DNA from: Vulcanimicrobiia bacterium
Lineage (GTDB): Bacteria; Vulcanimicrobiota; Vulcanimicrobiia; Vulcanimicrobiales; Vulcanimicrobiaceae
Direction: 5' to 3'
DNA: 64,000 nucleotides
Assembly: GCA_025934645.1 (NCBI GenBank)
Contig: JAICWY010000010.1
Span: 1 to 64,000, forward strand
Numbering within the stretch: position 1 is the stretch's first letter; each line of letters begins with the position of its first letter. Shown here piece by piece: positions 42,053 to 51,112 of the stretch. The translations under genes and the position numbers were made by a program. Below the pieces are notes generated by a model, which was given only the letters and a program-made list of their open reading frames with translations, was not told where the DNA came from and searched no databases.

Positions 42053-42363
42053 GGAAGCGGGGGTGCCGCGCCGCAAAGCTCTCGGGCGAAGTCGTTGGCC
42101 GCAGTCTCGCGCGAAGCGCGGTCGCGCAGTTGCGGCACCTCGCCCAAACGTTCGCGGTGATGATAGATCTCGTGCGCGATCGAGAAGGCGACGAAGTCAC
42201 CGATCTCGCCGAGCGGAAGATTTTCAATCACGCGCTTGTTGATGCGGATTGCCGGTCCGTCAGGATCGTACTCCGAGCGCAACTCGTCCACGCCCCATTC
42301 GCCCAGATCGTCGTAATGGATCGCAACGTTGTACTTTTTCGCTAATTCGAAGACCGGATGCAT
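42049..42363 (-). CDS. ImmA/IrrE-family zinc metallopeptidase-like protein
   Basis: A 104-residue protein with the HExxH zinc motif in AFSIAHEIYHHRERL. The N-terminus HPVFELAKKYNVAIHYDDLG is typical of the short IrrE-like fold. Relatives cleave helix-turn-helix repressors in phage immunity or stress responses, but no such repressor is next to it. It is sandwiched between a sugar kinase and an FAD oxidoreductase, with GTGA coupling to the kinase and only a TAA/ATG junction to the oxidoreductase. Confidence 0.85.
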   Translation of the reverse strand: MHPVFELAKKYNVAIHYDDLGEWGVDELRSEYDPDGPAIRINKRVIENLPLGEIGDFVAFSIAHEIYHHRERLGEVPQLRDRASRETAANDFARELCGAAPPLP

Positions 42364-43704
42364 TTACAATACGACACCATCAGCAAGCAGCAGCGCGCGC
42401 AGCTGTTCCGTATCGACATCGCGCAAGCGCCTGCCCGCTTCCTTCGCGAGCGCGGCCGCAGTTCCGGCTGCCTGGCCGAGCGTCATGACGGTGGGCGTCA
42501 GGCGCGTCGATGCGAGCGCTTCGTGCGTGGTGGAAATGCACCGGCCGGCGACGAGCAGCCCGTCAACGGCCGCCGGAACGAGGCAGCGGTAGGGAATCTC
42601 GTAACTCTCGCCTTCGGCTAGGCGGTGCGTTACCGTGCCGCTGCCCGATGGATTGTGAATGTCGATCGGGTACGCGCTGCGCGCGACTGCGTCGGGAAAT
42701 TTACGCCCTTGCAGCACGTCGTCCCGCGTAAGCGTGTACTCGCCGACGATGCGGCGCGATTCACGCACGCCGATCTGCGTGCCGGTCGCCGCGATGCGCG
42801 CGTTCTCGAATCCCGGAACGCGTGCGCGAAAGAATTCGAGCAACTGCATTACTTGCGCGCGCGCTTCCACTTCCGCGCGGGTCAGATCGTCCGGATCGAG
42901 CGGATCGATATCGGTCACGCGCGTCATGTTGACGGAGACTTCGTCGGCATACGGTGTGATGAAAAACGAAACCAGTTCCCGGGGGATCTCCACTTCACCG
43001 TGCTGCTGCGCATCGTGCCAGAGATCGTACAAGCCCGCAACGGCGGTGAGCGCAGGCGCGGTGCGTTCGTGCGCTTTGAGGGATGTGCGCATTTGATCCG
43101 GGTGCATGCGGACGTATGTCGCCGTCTTCGCCAAATCGACGTGACTGAGCCGAAACATCAAACTGGCGGGCTGCACGCGTCCGCGTTCGTCGCCCTGCTG
43201 CGTCTGCACGCCCGCCGACGCTGCCACGTAAGCATCCGCAGTCGCATCGATAATGGCGGCCGCGCGGTATTCACGCTCGCCCGCGACCGTCGCAAAAACC
43301 GCGCCTCCCGGCGTCGAACGCAAAAAATAGGCGTGCAGCAGCAGCTTCACGCCGGCTTCGCGCACCATCTCGAAGAGCAGCGCTTTGTGGATCTCGGGAT
43401 CGAAGGGCGTTATCGTCGAGACGTAGCCGGAAGAATCGTAAATGTGCCCGGGCGATCCGCCGCGCCGCTGGAGACGCTCGACGATCTCCTGCGCGATGCC
43501 GCCGACGATACGCTTGCTTCCGCTATGGTACGTCATCCACGGCCCGACCATCGACGCGGTCGCGGTTCCGCCTAAAAATCCGTAGCGTTCGACGAGCATC
43601 GTGCGTGCGCCGTGGCGCCCCGCTGCGAGCGCGGCCGCGCATCCTGCATTGCCTCCGCCCACAACGAGAACGTCGATCTCTTCCATGCAGTCGGCGTTTC
43701 CCAT
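42364..43704 (-). CDS. FAD-dependent oxidoreductase
   Basis: A 446-residue flavoprotein of the FAD_oxidored type. The dinucleotide fold is VLVVGGGNAGCAAALAAGRH, followed by YGFLGGTATASMVGPWMTYH and, near the C-terminus, the FAD-contact segment ISTTHEALASTRLTPTVMTL. Such enzymes commonly occur with sugar-catabolism genes. It heads the nanE operon and probably oxidises an imported sugar or its derivative. The ATG at 43704 or an internal ATG at 43686 could begin it. Confidence 0.87.
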   Translation of the reverse strand: MGNADCMEEIDVLVVGGGNAGCAAALAAGRHGARTMLVERYGFLGGTATASMVGPWMTYHSGSKRIVGGIAQEIVERLQRRGGSPGHIYDSSGYVSTITPFDPEIHKALLFEMVREAGVKLLLHAYFLRSTPGGAVFATVAGEREYRAAAIIDATADAYVAASAGVQTQQGDERGRVQPASLMFRLSHVDLAKTATYVRMHPDQMRTSLKAHERTAPALTAVAGLYDLWHDAQQHGEVEIPRELVSFFITPYADEVSVNMTRVTDIDPLDPDDLTRAEVEARAQVMQLLEFFRARVPGFENARIAATGTQIGVRESRRIVGEYTLTRDDVLQGRKFPDAVARSAYPIDIHNPSGSGTVTHRLAEGESYEIPYRCLVPAAVDGLLVAGRCISTTHEALASTRLTPTVMTLGQAAGTAAALAKEAGRRLRDVDTEQLRALLLADGVVL

Positions 43705-43754
43705 CGCTTACCCGGCAGGCCTTCCGCACGCGTGTCCCAAACCGACGGGCCTCG

Positions 43755-44471
43755 ATGTACTCCCAATCCGCCAAATATTACGATGCGTTATATCGCTCGT
43801 TAGGAAAAGACTACGTGCAAGAGGCGCAGCGCATCAAAGAGATTGCTGCGGAGCGATGCCGATCCGGCGGAAACGACCTGCTCGACATTGCGTGCGGTAC
43901 GGGCAAGCACATCGAATATTTGCGCGACACGTACCGCTGCGAAGGCCTGGACGTGGACCGCACGATGCTCGACATCGCACGAGAACGTAATCCCGGCATG
44001 CAGTTTCACTTGGGCGACATGATCGGCTTCAATCTCGGCAAAAAATTCGACGTCATCACGTGCCTATTTGGTGCGATCTCTTACGCGCCGAACGTGCAGC
44101 GTCTGGATCAGAGCATTCAAACGTTCGCGCGCCATCTCAAGCCGGGCGGCGCGGTCATCGTGGAGCCGTGGCTCAGACCCGAGGAGTGGAAAGACGGATT
44201 CGTTCAGGCGCTTTACGTGGACGAGCCGGATCTGAAAGTTGCGCGCATGAGCGTGAGCCGCCGCGACGCGAACGTTTCGATTCTAAATTTTCACTACATG
44301 GTCGCTTCGCGCGACGGCATCCGCACGTTCACAGAACCGCACCGGCTCACGCTTTTCACCCCGGACGAATACCTGAACGCGTTCCGCAAAGCCGGCCTGT
44401 TCGTGCAGTACGAAGAGAATCACGGATTTTCGGCCCGCGGTCTCTATGTGGGGTACTCCCGGGCGGAGTGA
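43755..44471 (+). CDS. Class I SAM-dependent methyltransferase
   Basis: A 238-residue methyltransferase. The SAM loop is NDLLDIACGTGKHIEYLRD, with the acidic residue in YRCEGLDVDRTMLDIARERN, and a later FDVITCLFGAISY. The size and motif spacing resemble the TDP-aminosugar N,N-dimethyltransferases (DesVI-like), although the substrate cannot be assigned. The start at ATG 43755 is family-appropriate (MYSQSAKYYDALYRSLGKDY). It is divergent from the FAD oxidoreductase gene, with 50 bases between the starts. Confidence 0.86.
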   Translation: MYSQSAKYYDALYRSLGKDYVQEAQRIKEIAAERCRSGGNDLLDIACGTGKHIEYLRDTYRCEGLDVDRTMLDIARERNPGMQFHLGDMIGFNLGKKFDVITCLFGAISYAPNVQRLDQSIQTFARHLKPGGAVIVEPWLRPEEWKDGFVQALYVDEPDLKVARMSVSRRDANVSILNFHYMVASRDGIRTFTEPHRLTLFTPDEYLNAFRKAGLFVQYEENHGFSARGLYVGYSRAE

Positions 44472-44549
44472 CAGCGATGTGACAACGCAGCGACTTTTGG
44501 CATAAAAAACCAGGGAGACGCCCGCCAAAGGTTAATTTCCGGCGTTAAT

Positions 44550-46079
44550 ATGTTGTCACGTGTGAAGCCGCTCGAGCGAATTCTCGCCGAGGGCACCAAT
44601 CAAGAGCATGGGCTGAAACGAACGCTCGGGCCTTGGGCGTTAACCGCCATGGGCATCGGCGCGATCATCGGCACCGGCATTTTCGTTCTTACGGGTGTCG
44701 CGTCGGCTACGCGCGCGGGCCCGTCACTCACCATCTCATTCATCGTCGCAGGCATCGTGAGCGCGCTCGCCGCGCTCTGTTACGCCGAAGTCTCCAGCAA
44801 AATTCCGATCTCGGGCAGCGCGTACACCTATACGTATGCGACGCTGGGTGAATTCCTGGCGTGGGTCATCGGCTGGGATTTGGTGCTCGAATACGCGCTC
44901 GGCGCAGCGACGGTCAGCATCGGCTGGTCGGGCTATTTCGTCAATATTCTAAGCCAATTCGGCGTGCACGTTCCGGTCGAGTGGGCCAACGGTCCCACGT
45001 GGGGATTTGCCGGTCAAGGCACGGCTGGACATGCGAATATCCCGGCCGCGATCATCATCTTGATCATCACGGCACTGCTCGCTCGAGGCACGAAAGAATC
45101 CGGCACGGTCAACGCGGTTATCGTCGCTTTGAAGATCTGCGTCGTGCTCTTCTTCATTGCGATCGGCGTCGGGCACATCGTGCCGGCGAACTATCATCTG
45201 CCTCCCCATCCGCTTCCTACAGGCGGCGGAATGGATATGGGCGGATTCACGCCATTCGGCTGGAGCGGCATGCTCGGCGGCGCAGCGTTTATTTTCTTCG
45301 CGTACATCGGTTTCGACGCGGTGTCGACGACCGCCGAAGAAGCGAAGAACCCGGGGCGCGATCTGCCGTTCGGCATCATCTCGAGCTTGATCATCTGCAC
45401 GATCCTGTACATCATCGTCGTGCTCGTGCTCAACGGCGTCGTTCCGTACTACACGCTCAACAATGCGTTCCCGGTCGCATACGCGGTGAACCACATGGGG
45501 CTCTCGTGGGGACCGGCCGCATCGGTCATCATCTCGCTCGGCGCCATCGCCGGTTTGACCACGGTGCTGCTCGTCATGATGTTCGGGCAAAGCCGCATCT
45601 TCTACGCGATGTCGCGCGACGGATTGATTCCGCCGTCCTTCACCCGCGTGCATCCGACGTGGCGCACGCCGATTTACTCGACGGTATTCTTCGGTATCTG
45701 CATCTCCGCGATCGCGGCGTTCACGCCGATCAACATCGTCGGTTCGCTCACGAACATGGGCACGTTGTTCGCGTTCATTTTGGTTTCCATCGCCGTACCG
45801 ATTCTTCGCAGGCGGCATCCGGAACTGAGAGGTTCGTTCGTGCTGCCGGGCGGCCCGTATATCATCCCGATCCTGTCGGCCGTTACGGCAGCGGGACTGA
45901 TCTACTATCTGCGCTACGGCAATCCGGAACTTTGGGGCTTCTTCCCGCTGGTCTGGTTCGCGTTCATCGTTTGGCTCGTCGTCGGCCTGGTGTTCTACTA
46001 CGCGTACGGCCGCAACAAGAGCACCGTCGCGCTGCAACAGACCGAAGGTCTGGCAATAGCGCAACCGCCAGTCAACTAA
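44550..46079 (+). CDS. APC-family amino acid permease
   Basis: A 509-residue permease with about 12 helices, close to the cationic amino-acid transporter/YfnA group. The N-terminal motif is MGIGAIIGTGIFVLTGVASA, followed by AALCYAEVSSKIPISGSAYT. The pore region has FIFFAYIGFDAVSTTAEEAK, then NPGRDLPFGII, typical of the family. It is more closely related to family norms than the gene at 11873. It is monocistronic, with its own terminator at 46102-46133. No strong ribosome site is visible before the ATG. Confidence 0.93.
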   Translation: MLSRVKPLERILAEGTNQEHGLKRTLGPWALTAMGIGAIIGTGIFVLTGVASATRAGPSLTISFIVAGIVSALAALCYAEVSSKIPISGSAYTYTYATLGEFLAWVIGWDLVLEYALGAATVSIGWSGYFVNILSQFGVHVPVEWANGPTWGFAGQGTAGHANIPAAIIILIITALLARGTKESGTVNAVIVALKICVVLFFIAIGVGHIVPANYHLPPHPLPTGGGMDMGGFTPFGWSGMLGGAAFIFFAYIGFDAVSTTAEEAKNPGRDLPFGIISSLIICTILYIIVVLVLNGVVPYYTLNNAFPVAYAVNHMGLSWGPAASVIISLGAIAGLTTVLLVMMFGQSRIFYAMSRDGLIPPSFTRVHPTWRTPIYSTVFFGICISAIAAFTPINIVGSLTNMGTLFAFILVSIAVPILRRRHPELRGSFVLPGGPYIIPILSAVTAAGLIYYLRYGNPELWGFFPLVWFAFIVWLVVGLVFYYAYGRNKSTVALQQTEGLAIAQPPVN

Positions 46080-46101
46080 CACCCGGACGCTTCCGGAAAC
46101 G

Positions 46102-46133
46102 AAAAGAGCCGCGCAACTTTGCGCGGCTCTTTT
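46102..46133. terminator. Rho-independent terminator
   Basis: AAAAGAGCCGCGC pairs with GCGCGGCTCTTTT around AACTTT, followed by a T-rich tail. It ends the permease gene, and the A-rich left flank lets it also work for the convergent gene ending at 46150. Confidence 0.93.
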
Positions 46134-46149
46134 TGTTATGCTGCTGCCT

Positions 46150-46515
46150 CTACACTTTGCCGATGCGGCGGTTGATTTCGGCGGCTAATGCGTCGGGATC
46201 CTGATCGCGGTCCGGTTGTACGATCACCGTTTTGTAACGTTCGTGCTGCGTTTCGAGCACCAAGCAATTCCGTCCGTCGGAGTAGTCCAGAAACGCGAGG
46301 CCGCCGTTCATGAAGAACGTACCGGCCATCTTCAAACCCGGCGCGTTCGTGCCGATGACTTTGCGCCAAAGATGTTCCCAGCCGTTTTCGTCTTCCACGC
46401 GCGCGAGCGTGATGTTCGAGAGCGGAATCTGCAGCGAGCCGTGGACGGTCCAAACTTTGTCCATCGGGGAGAGCGCAACGGAAACCACGTTGCTTTCAAC
46501 GGAAATGCGTGCCAT
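46150..46515 (-). CDS. PH-like-fold hypothetical protein
   Basis: A 121-residue cytoplasmic protein. The pattern ISVESNVVSVALSPMDKVWT, SLQIPLSNITLARVEDENGW, APGLKMAGTFFMNGGLAFLD then CLVLETQHERYKTVIVQPD resembles small PH-like proteins known in actinobacteria and others. The function is unknown. It starts at ATG 46515, 32 bases downstream of the hydantoinase gene end. Confidence 0.72.
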   Translation of the reverse strand: MARISVESNVVSVALSPMDKVWTVHGSLQIPLSNITLARVEDENGWEHLWRKVIGTNAPGLKMAGTFFMNGGLAFLDYSDGRNCLVLETQHERYKTVIVQPDRDQDPDALAAEINRRIGKV

Positions 46516-46546
46516 GGGGGTATTTTACCGCAAATTTCCGCCGGGG

Positions 46547-48685
46547 TTACGCCGGGCGGGAAGCAGTGAGGATGACGGCCGGCGCATCCGGTGCGCGCCC
46601 GGCGAGCTCTTCGGACGCCAGCGCGACGGCTTGCTCCGCAGCGGCCAGGCCGCTGAAGTCGGCAATACGTGCGCCGTGCAGGACATAGATGTCCGGGAGT
46701 GCACGCCCGACGTCGCCGAATGCGGTGGCTTCCTCGATAGCAGCAGGCAGCACGTTGAGCGCTTGCGATGCCGTGGTTTGCGTGATGAAGGCGTCGCGCA
46801 GGGCAAGGCGTCCGACACCGGTGCGGTCGAGGACGCGTAGGTCGCGGGTAATCCGCGCTCGCCCAAGGCGCCTGCGCGAGTGCCGCTCGCGCTCGTATAC
46901 GAAGAGCGCGCCGGTTTGCGCTGCGAGCGTCACGTCTTCCGGCGCGGCGCGCATCAAACGCGCCGCGTACGTCCGCAGATCTTCATCGCTCTCGACGCGA
47001 TGCGCCGCGCTTTCGGCGAGTTCGCTTGCGCCCGAGGCCGTCGCCCGCACGAGATTGCGCTGCGCGTCGATCTCGACCGCAACCTCGACGCGCTCGGGCG
47101 ACGCGCCGGCGGCAACCACGGCATCTTGGGCTTCGCGGCGGATGCGAATGATATCGTCCGGCGACGGATCGACGATCGTGCGCTCCACCACTTCACGCAC
47201 CAGCGCCAGCGCGACCCCGATCGGTGAAATCACTTCGGCATCGCGCGCCAAACGGAATTCAAAACCCGTGCGCTGCGCGGCGTACGGCACCAGCGCCGCG
47301 GCGCCGCCGCCTCCACCGACGACGACGAGCGTTTCGCGATCCAGTTCGTAGTCGGCGATCAATTCTTCAATGGCCGCGATCACCCTCGCGGACGCAATCT
47401 CGAGCAGGTCACGCGCGAGGGATTCCGCATCGCCGTCGAGCGCCTGGGCAAGCACCTCGAAACCACGGCGTGCCGCTTGCGCGTTACCGCGCGCGAACGC
47501 GCTTTCCGGCACGAAGCCCAGCATATTCGATGCGCACGTCGGCGTCAGTGCGACACGTGTGCCGTCCCGAGCGACGATTGCAGTATAATCCTCGCTATCG
47601 TGGGGCGTGGGGCGCATGCGTTCGATCTTTGCACCGTCAAAAAGCGCCGGATCGACGAAACTCGCATATTTCAGTCCGGCGATATGCGCAGAGCGCGGTC
47701 CGACGTCGACGATGTTGCGATCGTTCGCGCGGATCATGCTGCCGCCGGCGATCGCCAGTGTGCGCACGTCGAGCGTGCGCAGCATCGTGCGGTGACCGCC
47801 AACGCGCGCGGGGCGCATCTGCGGCATGCCGGCGCGAATCGCCGAGCAGTCGGCGCTGGTGCCGCCCACTTCGATGAAGATTCCGTCGGTGACGTTCTCG
47901 TGCAGCAGCGCGCCGGCAACGCCCGCGGCCGGGCCTGAAAGAAGCGTGAGGATCGGGCGGCGCTCCATCTCGCGCACGTCCATCACGCCGCCGTCGCTGC
48001 GCATGACCATGAGCGGCGATAAAATTGCCGCGCGCTTCACCGCGTCATCCGTCATGCGCGCCGTTCGTACCATCTTCGGTAGAATCGCCGCGTTCAGCGC
48101 CGCGGTGCGGGTGCGCGCGCGCAAGCCGTACATCGAACTGACTTCATGGCCCGCCGTCGCGTACAGCCCTTGCGCACGAGCGTCCGCTACCGCGGCGGCC
48201 TCCGCATCCGGACGGTCCACTGCGAACGGCTGCGAGACCGCAATTGCCTGCGCGCCTTCGGCTTGCAAATTCGAAATCGCGGCGTGCGCCGTATTCCCAT
48301 CTCCGGCGCGCGCAAACGCAAAACGCGTTTCGAACGGCACGCCGGGCGCGAGCTGCAACTGAGGGAAGCGAATCTGGATCCGTGCGAGCGGCGCAAAGCC
48401 GTCGAGCAACCCCAACACGCCTACGGTGGCGACATCACCTTCGAGCAGTGCGTTGGTGGCCTGCGTCGTTGAATGCGCGATAAAGGCGACATCGTCCGGA
48501 TCGATGCCGGATTGCGCGAAGAGCGCCTCAATGCCGGCGACGATGCCGGCTGCAACGCCTTCCTGCGCGCTGTGGGTGGTCGGCACTTTGACGCGCGCGA
48601 CGACCTCGCGCGTCTGCGCGTCTATCGCCACGACGTCAGTAAACGTGCCTCCGACGTCAATACCCAGGCGGAGCGTTCGCGCCAT
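46547..48685 (-). CDS. Hydantoinase/oxoprolinase subunit A (HyuA-like)
   Basis: A 712-residue ATP-dependent ASKHA enzyme. The N-terminal signature is LGIDVGGTFTDVVAIDAQTR, then FIAHSTTQATNALLEGDVAT, and the central LSGPAAGVAGALLHENVTDG with EVGGTSADCSAIRAG. It hydrolyses N-methylhydantoin- or oxoproline-like lactams together with a B subunit. No HyuB is adjacent, so the partner is elsewhere or the enzyme has diverged. ATG 48685 is a normal start. Confidence 0.88.
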   Translation of the reverse strand: MARTLRLGIDVGGTFTDVVAIDAQTREVVARVKVPTTHSAQEGVAAGIVAGIEALFAQSGIDPDDVAFIAHSTTQATNALLEGDVATVGVLGLLDGFAPLARIQIRFPQLQLAPGVPFETRFAFARAGDGNTAHAAISNLQAEGAQAIAVSQPFAVDRPDAEAAAVADARAQGLYATAGHEVSSMYGLRARTRTAALNAAILPKMVRTARMTDDAVKRAAILSPLMVMRSDGGVMDVREMERRPILTLLSGPAAGVAGALLHENVTDGIFIEVGGTSADCSAIRAGMPQMRPARVGGHRTMLRTLDVRTLAIAGGSMIRANDRNIVDVGPRSAHIAGLKYASFVDPALFDGAKIERMRPTPHDSEDYTAIVARDGTRVALTPTCASNMLGFVPESAFARGNAQAARRGFEVLAQALDGDAESLARDLLEIASARVIAAIEELIADYELDRETLVVVGGGGGAAALVPYAAQRTGFEFRLARDAEVISPIGVALALVREVVERTIVDPSPDDIIRIRREAQDAVVAAGASPERVEVAVEIDAQRNLVRATASGASELAESAAHRVESDEDLRTYAARLMRAAPEDVTLAAQTGALFVYERERHSRRRLGRARITRDLRVLDRTGVGRLALRDAFITQTTASQALNVLPAAIEEATAFGDVGRALPDIYVLHGARIADFSGLAAAEQAVALASEELAGRAPDAPAVILTASRPA

Positions 48686-48753
48686 GCCGCGCGGTTCGCC
48701 GCGCCGGGCTTAAAACCCGTGGCCGCGCATGCGGGCGGCTAAGAACAATCGGA

Positions 48754-50664
48754 TTAGATACCGTTGTCGTGCAGGCGGATGATGTCGTCGATACTCGCGC
48801 GCGGGTTCGTCTTGCGCACGCTTGCGGCGTACGAAGCCGAGACGCCGCGATCCATCATGCGCACCACATCGGCAACCGAAATGCCGGAGAGACCATAGCG
48901 CTGCAACTCGTACAAGCAGTTGGCCTGCTCGCCGTGGTCGCTTAAATACACCATGTCGGCGGCCGAAATGCCGTTGCTGAAATACGAGCGGGCCGCACGC
49001 ATGAGGTCCGCATTCACGCCGTGATCCATCAGCAGGACCGTCGAGGCGGGCGAGATGCCGTCGATCCCGTTTTCACGCAACGCATTGAGGTAGCGCGGCG
49101 AAACGCCGTGGTCCGCAAGCATAGCAAGACTTTTTGGATCGATTCCCCGGCCGAAGTAGGCGGCCGCCGATTGCACCAGCTGCGGGCTTACGCCATGATC
49201 GCGAATCGTAATGAGATCGTCGACCGAAAGGTTACGCAATCCCGCAGCTTGCAGCGCATCGAGCAAATCGGCGGACGGACCGCCGGACGAGCGCGCATCG
49301 GCAATTTTGACCGGCGGCTCGGGAACGTACGCATAGGAATACGCGTAAGAAGCCGTTGACGCAGCCGATGCGAGCATGGCAGCGCGAGCCGCGGTAACAG
49401 CTGAAACGCGCAGTTCGTTTGTGGCGGCGATCTTCGGCGCGTGCGGCGCTTTTAGCGGCTTTGCGGGGTGCCTTGGCTTCGGTGGACGCGCTATCGCATG
49501 CGCTTTGGGCGCAACCGGCGCTGCAGGCTTCGGTGCGCTGACCGCAATGCCGGCTGGCGCCTTGGGCGCTTTGGCCGTCTTCGGCGCGGCTGCCGGCGCG
49601 TGCGGCGCGGCCGGCGCCTTGAGCGGCGGCGCGATCACTTGCGCAATCACGGGAACTTGGAAGCGCAACACGATCGCGGCGGCAAGCAGCATAGCGGCGC
49701 ATGCGCTCAGTGCAAAGCGCCGGTTCGTGCGCAGCGAATGGTTCACCGCCGTGTCCAGCAGCACTTCAAGACGGTGCATCAACTGTTTGCGCTTGAAGAT
49801 CAGACTCGGCACGGGAACCCCCCGGCCTTGCGCCCATTGGGCCATGCCGGTGAGGGTCATCGCGTACGAGACGGGATCGCCGATGCCGTCGACGGCGGCG
49901 TCATCGCAGATCTGCTCGCGGTATAGCGCGAGTTCCCGCAGCGCAAGGCGTACCCCGGGCAAGAAGAACGCGACGGCGCCAATCGCGCGGTACAGCACGT
50001 TCTGCACATCGTCGTAACGGCGCACGTGTTCGCGCTCGTGCAGCACGATGCTGAGCAGTTCGTTGTGCGTCGCCGAGAGCAACTTATCCGGAATGACGAT
50101 CAGCGCGGGGGAAAAGCCCAGCACGCACGGCGACGTGAGCTCGGACGTGGAAGCGAACGCAAACGGGCGCGACAGGCGTTCGACCCGGAACGGTAATTCG
50201 ATCGGTTTCGCGGCGCGGCGCGCGGCGAACATCCCGATGAGATCGCGCACGAGCACGGCTAAACGCAGCAGCGCGACCAGCGCCGCAAGCAACAACACTA
50301 GCCACGCACGTTCCAGGACTGCGGTTACCGCACTTACGGCGATTTCCCCAACCGGCGGACGCGAAACCGTTAGCGGCGCAGCGGCCGATACGGCAACGCG
50401 CGACGGCACCGGCGCATGAACGTTCCGCGCGTGCAAAACGGGCGTGCTCACGGCATACGTGCGCACCGTGTACGGACGCGCGGCAAAGATATAATTGAAA
50501 GCGGGTAACGCCAGCGCGATCGCGAGCAGGGCGCTCCAAACGGCGAACATCGTCGTTGCGTTCAAGCGGCGTAGCAGTTGAAACGCCGCATACGCTGCAA
50601 AGCACAGGACGGCGCCCTGCCAAGCTCCATTGAACAGCGCGGTAAGCAATAACGCTGCGTTCAT
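48754..50664 (-). CDS. BlaR1-like M56 transmembrane metallopeptidase with C-terminal repeat domain
   Basis: A 636-residue sensor/signal transducer of the BlaR1/MecR1 type. Hydrophobic segments lie near residues 8-30, 38-58 and 118-142, with a last helix at about 315-340. The zinc site is IVLHEREHVRRYDDV (His209, Glu210, His213) with EQICDDAAVD downstream. No penicillin-binding sensor domain is present. Instead there is an Ala/Pro/Lys-rich linker at about 345-420 and seven 29-residue repeats at 460-636. The peptidase presumably cleaves or inactivates the adjacent BlaI-type repressor when a cell-envelope signal is sensed. It overlaps blaI by 4 bases. Confidence 0.9.
   Translation of the reverse strand: MNAALLLTALFNGAWQGAVLCFAAYAAFQLLRRLNATTMFAVWSALLAIALALPAFNYIFAARPYTVRTYAVSTPVLHARNVHAPVPSRVAVSAAAPLTVSRPPVGEIAVSAVTAVLERAWLVLLLAALVALLRLAVLVRDLIGMFAARRAAKPIELPFRVERLSRPFAFASTSELTSPCVLGFSPALIVIPDKLLSATHNELLSIVLHEREHVRRYDDVQNVLYRAIGAVAFFLPGVRLALRELALYREQICDDAAVDGIGDPVSYAMTLTGMAQWAQGRGVPVPSLIFKRKQLMHRLEVLLDTAVNHSLRTNRRFALSACAAMLLAAAIVLRFQVPVIAQVIAPPLKAPAAPHAPAAAPKTAKAPKAPAGIAVSAPKPAAPVAPKAHAIARPPKPRHPAKPLKAPHAPKIAATNELRVSAVTAARAAMLASAASTASYAYSYAYVPEPPVKIADARSSGGPSADLLDALQAAGLRNLSVDDLITIRDHGVSPQLVQSAAAYFGRGIDPKSLAMLADHGVSPRYLNALRENGIDGISPASTVLLMDHGVNADLMRAARSYFSNGISAADMVYLSDHGEQANCLYELQRYGLSGISVADVVRMMDRGVSASYAASVRKTNPRASIDDIIRLHDNGI
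48757..49287 (-). repeat. 29-residue tandem repeats in the M56 protein
   Basis: Starting at residue 460, the spacing of the recurring DHGV/DHGE/DRGV/DNGI element is 29, 29, 29, 29 and 28 residues (Asp489, 518, 547, 576, 605, 633). Each unit carries a loose GIS..D.V.L pattern before the DHG turn. The copies differ at most positions, so they are an old protein repeat and not a recent DNA duplication. Confidence 0.85.
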
Positions 50665-51044
50665 GATTTATGCTCCGCTTCCGCGATGAGGCGGCGGATG
50701 CGCGCGATCTCCTCGGCGCTCAGGTTCTCATTCTGCAACAAATTCAGCGCGAGCGCACCGGGCGAGCCGAAGAACCGGCGGACCACGGAATGCACGGCAC
50801 TGCGCGAAGCCTCGGCCTTGTCTACTACGGGAATGTAGCGGAACGCGCGGCCCTCTTCGGTGTGCCGCACGTAGCCCTTTTGCTCCAGTATCCGGAGCAT
50901 GGTTTGCACGGTGTTAAAGGCCAACGGCTTGGGCGAATCGACCGCCGCGAGCACCTCGCTGACCGTTCCGCTGCCGGCCGACCAGAGCACCTCCATGACG
51001 CGCTGCTCGACCTCGGTAAGGCTCTCGGATTTACGCCGCGGCAC
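50661..51044 (-). CDS. BlaI/MecI/CopY-family transcriptional repressor
   Basis: A 127-residue winged-helix repressor. The N-terminal DNA-binding domain includes LTEVEQRVMEVLWSAGSGTV and FNTVQTMLRILEQKGYVRHT, followed by GRAFRYIPVVDKAEASRSAV. The C-terminal dimerisation helices contain NENLSAEEIARIRRLIAEAE. GTG 51044 has GGAGG five bases upstream. A perfect 16-base dyad at 51063-51078 overlaps the promoter, so autoregulation is very likely. The last four bases overlap the M56 gene. Confidence 0.94.
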   Translation of the reverse strand: MPRRKSESLTEVEQRVMEVLWSAGSGTVSEVLAAVDSPKPLAFNTVQTMLRILEQKGYVRHTEEGRAFRYIPVVDKAEASRSAVHSVVRRFFGSPGALALNLLQNENLSAEEIARIRRLIAEAEHKS

Positions 51045-51062
51045 TCGTACCTCCAGGCTTAT

Positions 51063-51078
51063 ACCTAAAACTTTAGGT
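51063..51078 (-). promoter_or_regulatory. Probable BlaI operator
   Basis: ACCTAAAACTTTAGGT is a perfect dyad with 7-base arms and a 2-base centre, located 19-34 bases upstream of the blaI start. A TATAAG-like -10 box lies beside it on the minus strand (about 51057-51063). BlaI-type repressors bind such dyads as dimers. Confidence 0.75.
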
Positions 51079-51112
51079 CATCATAGCACCGGGGCCGAGG
51101 GGATGTCCAGCG

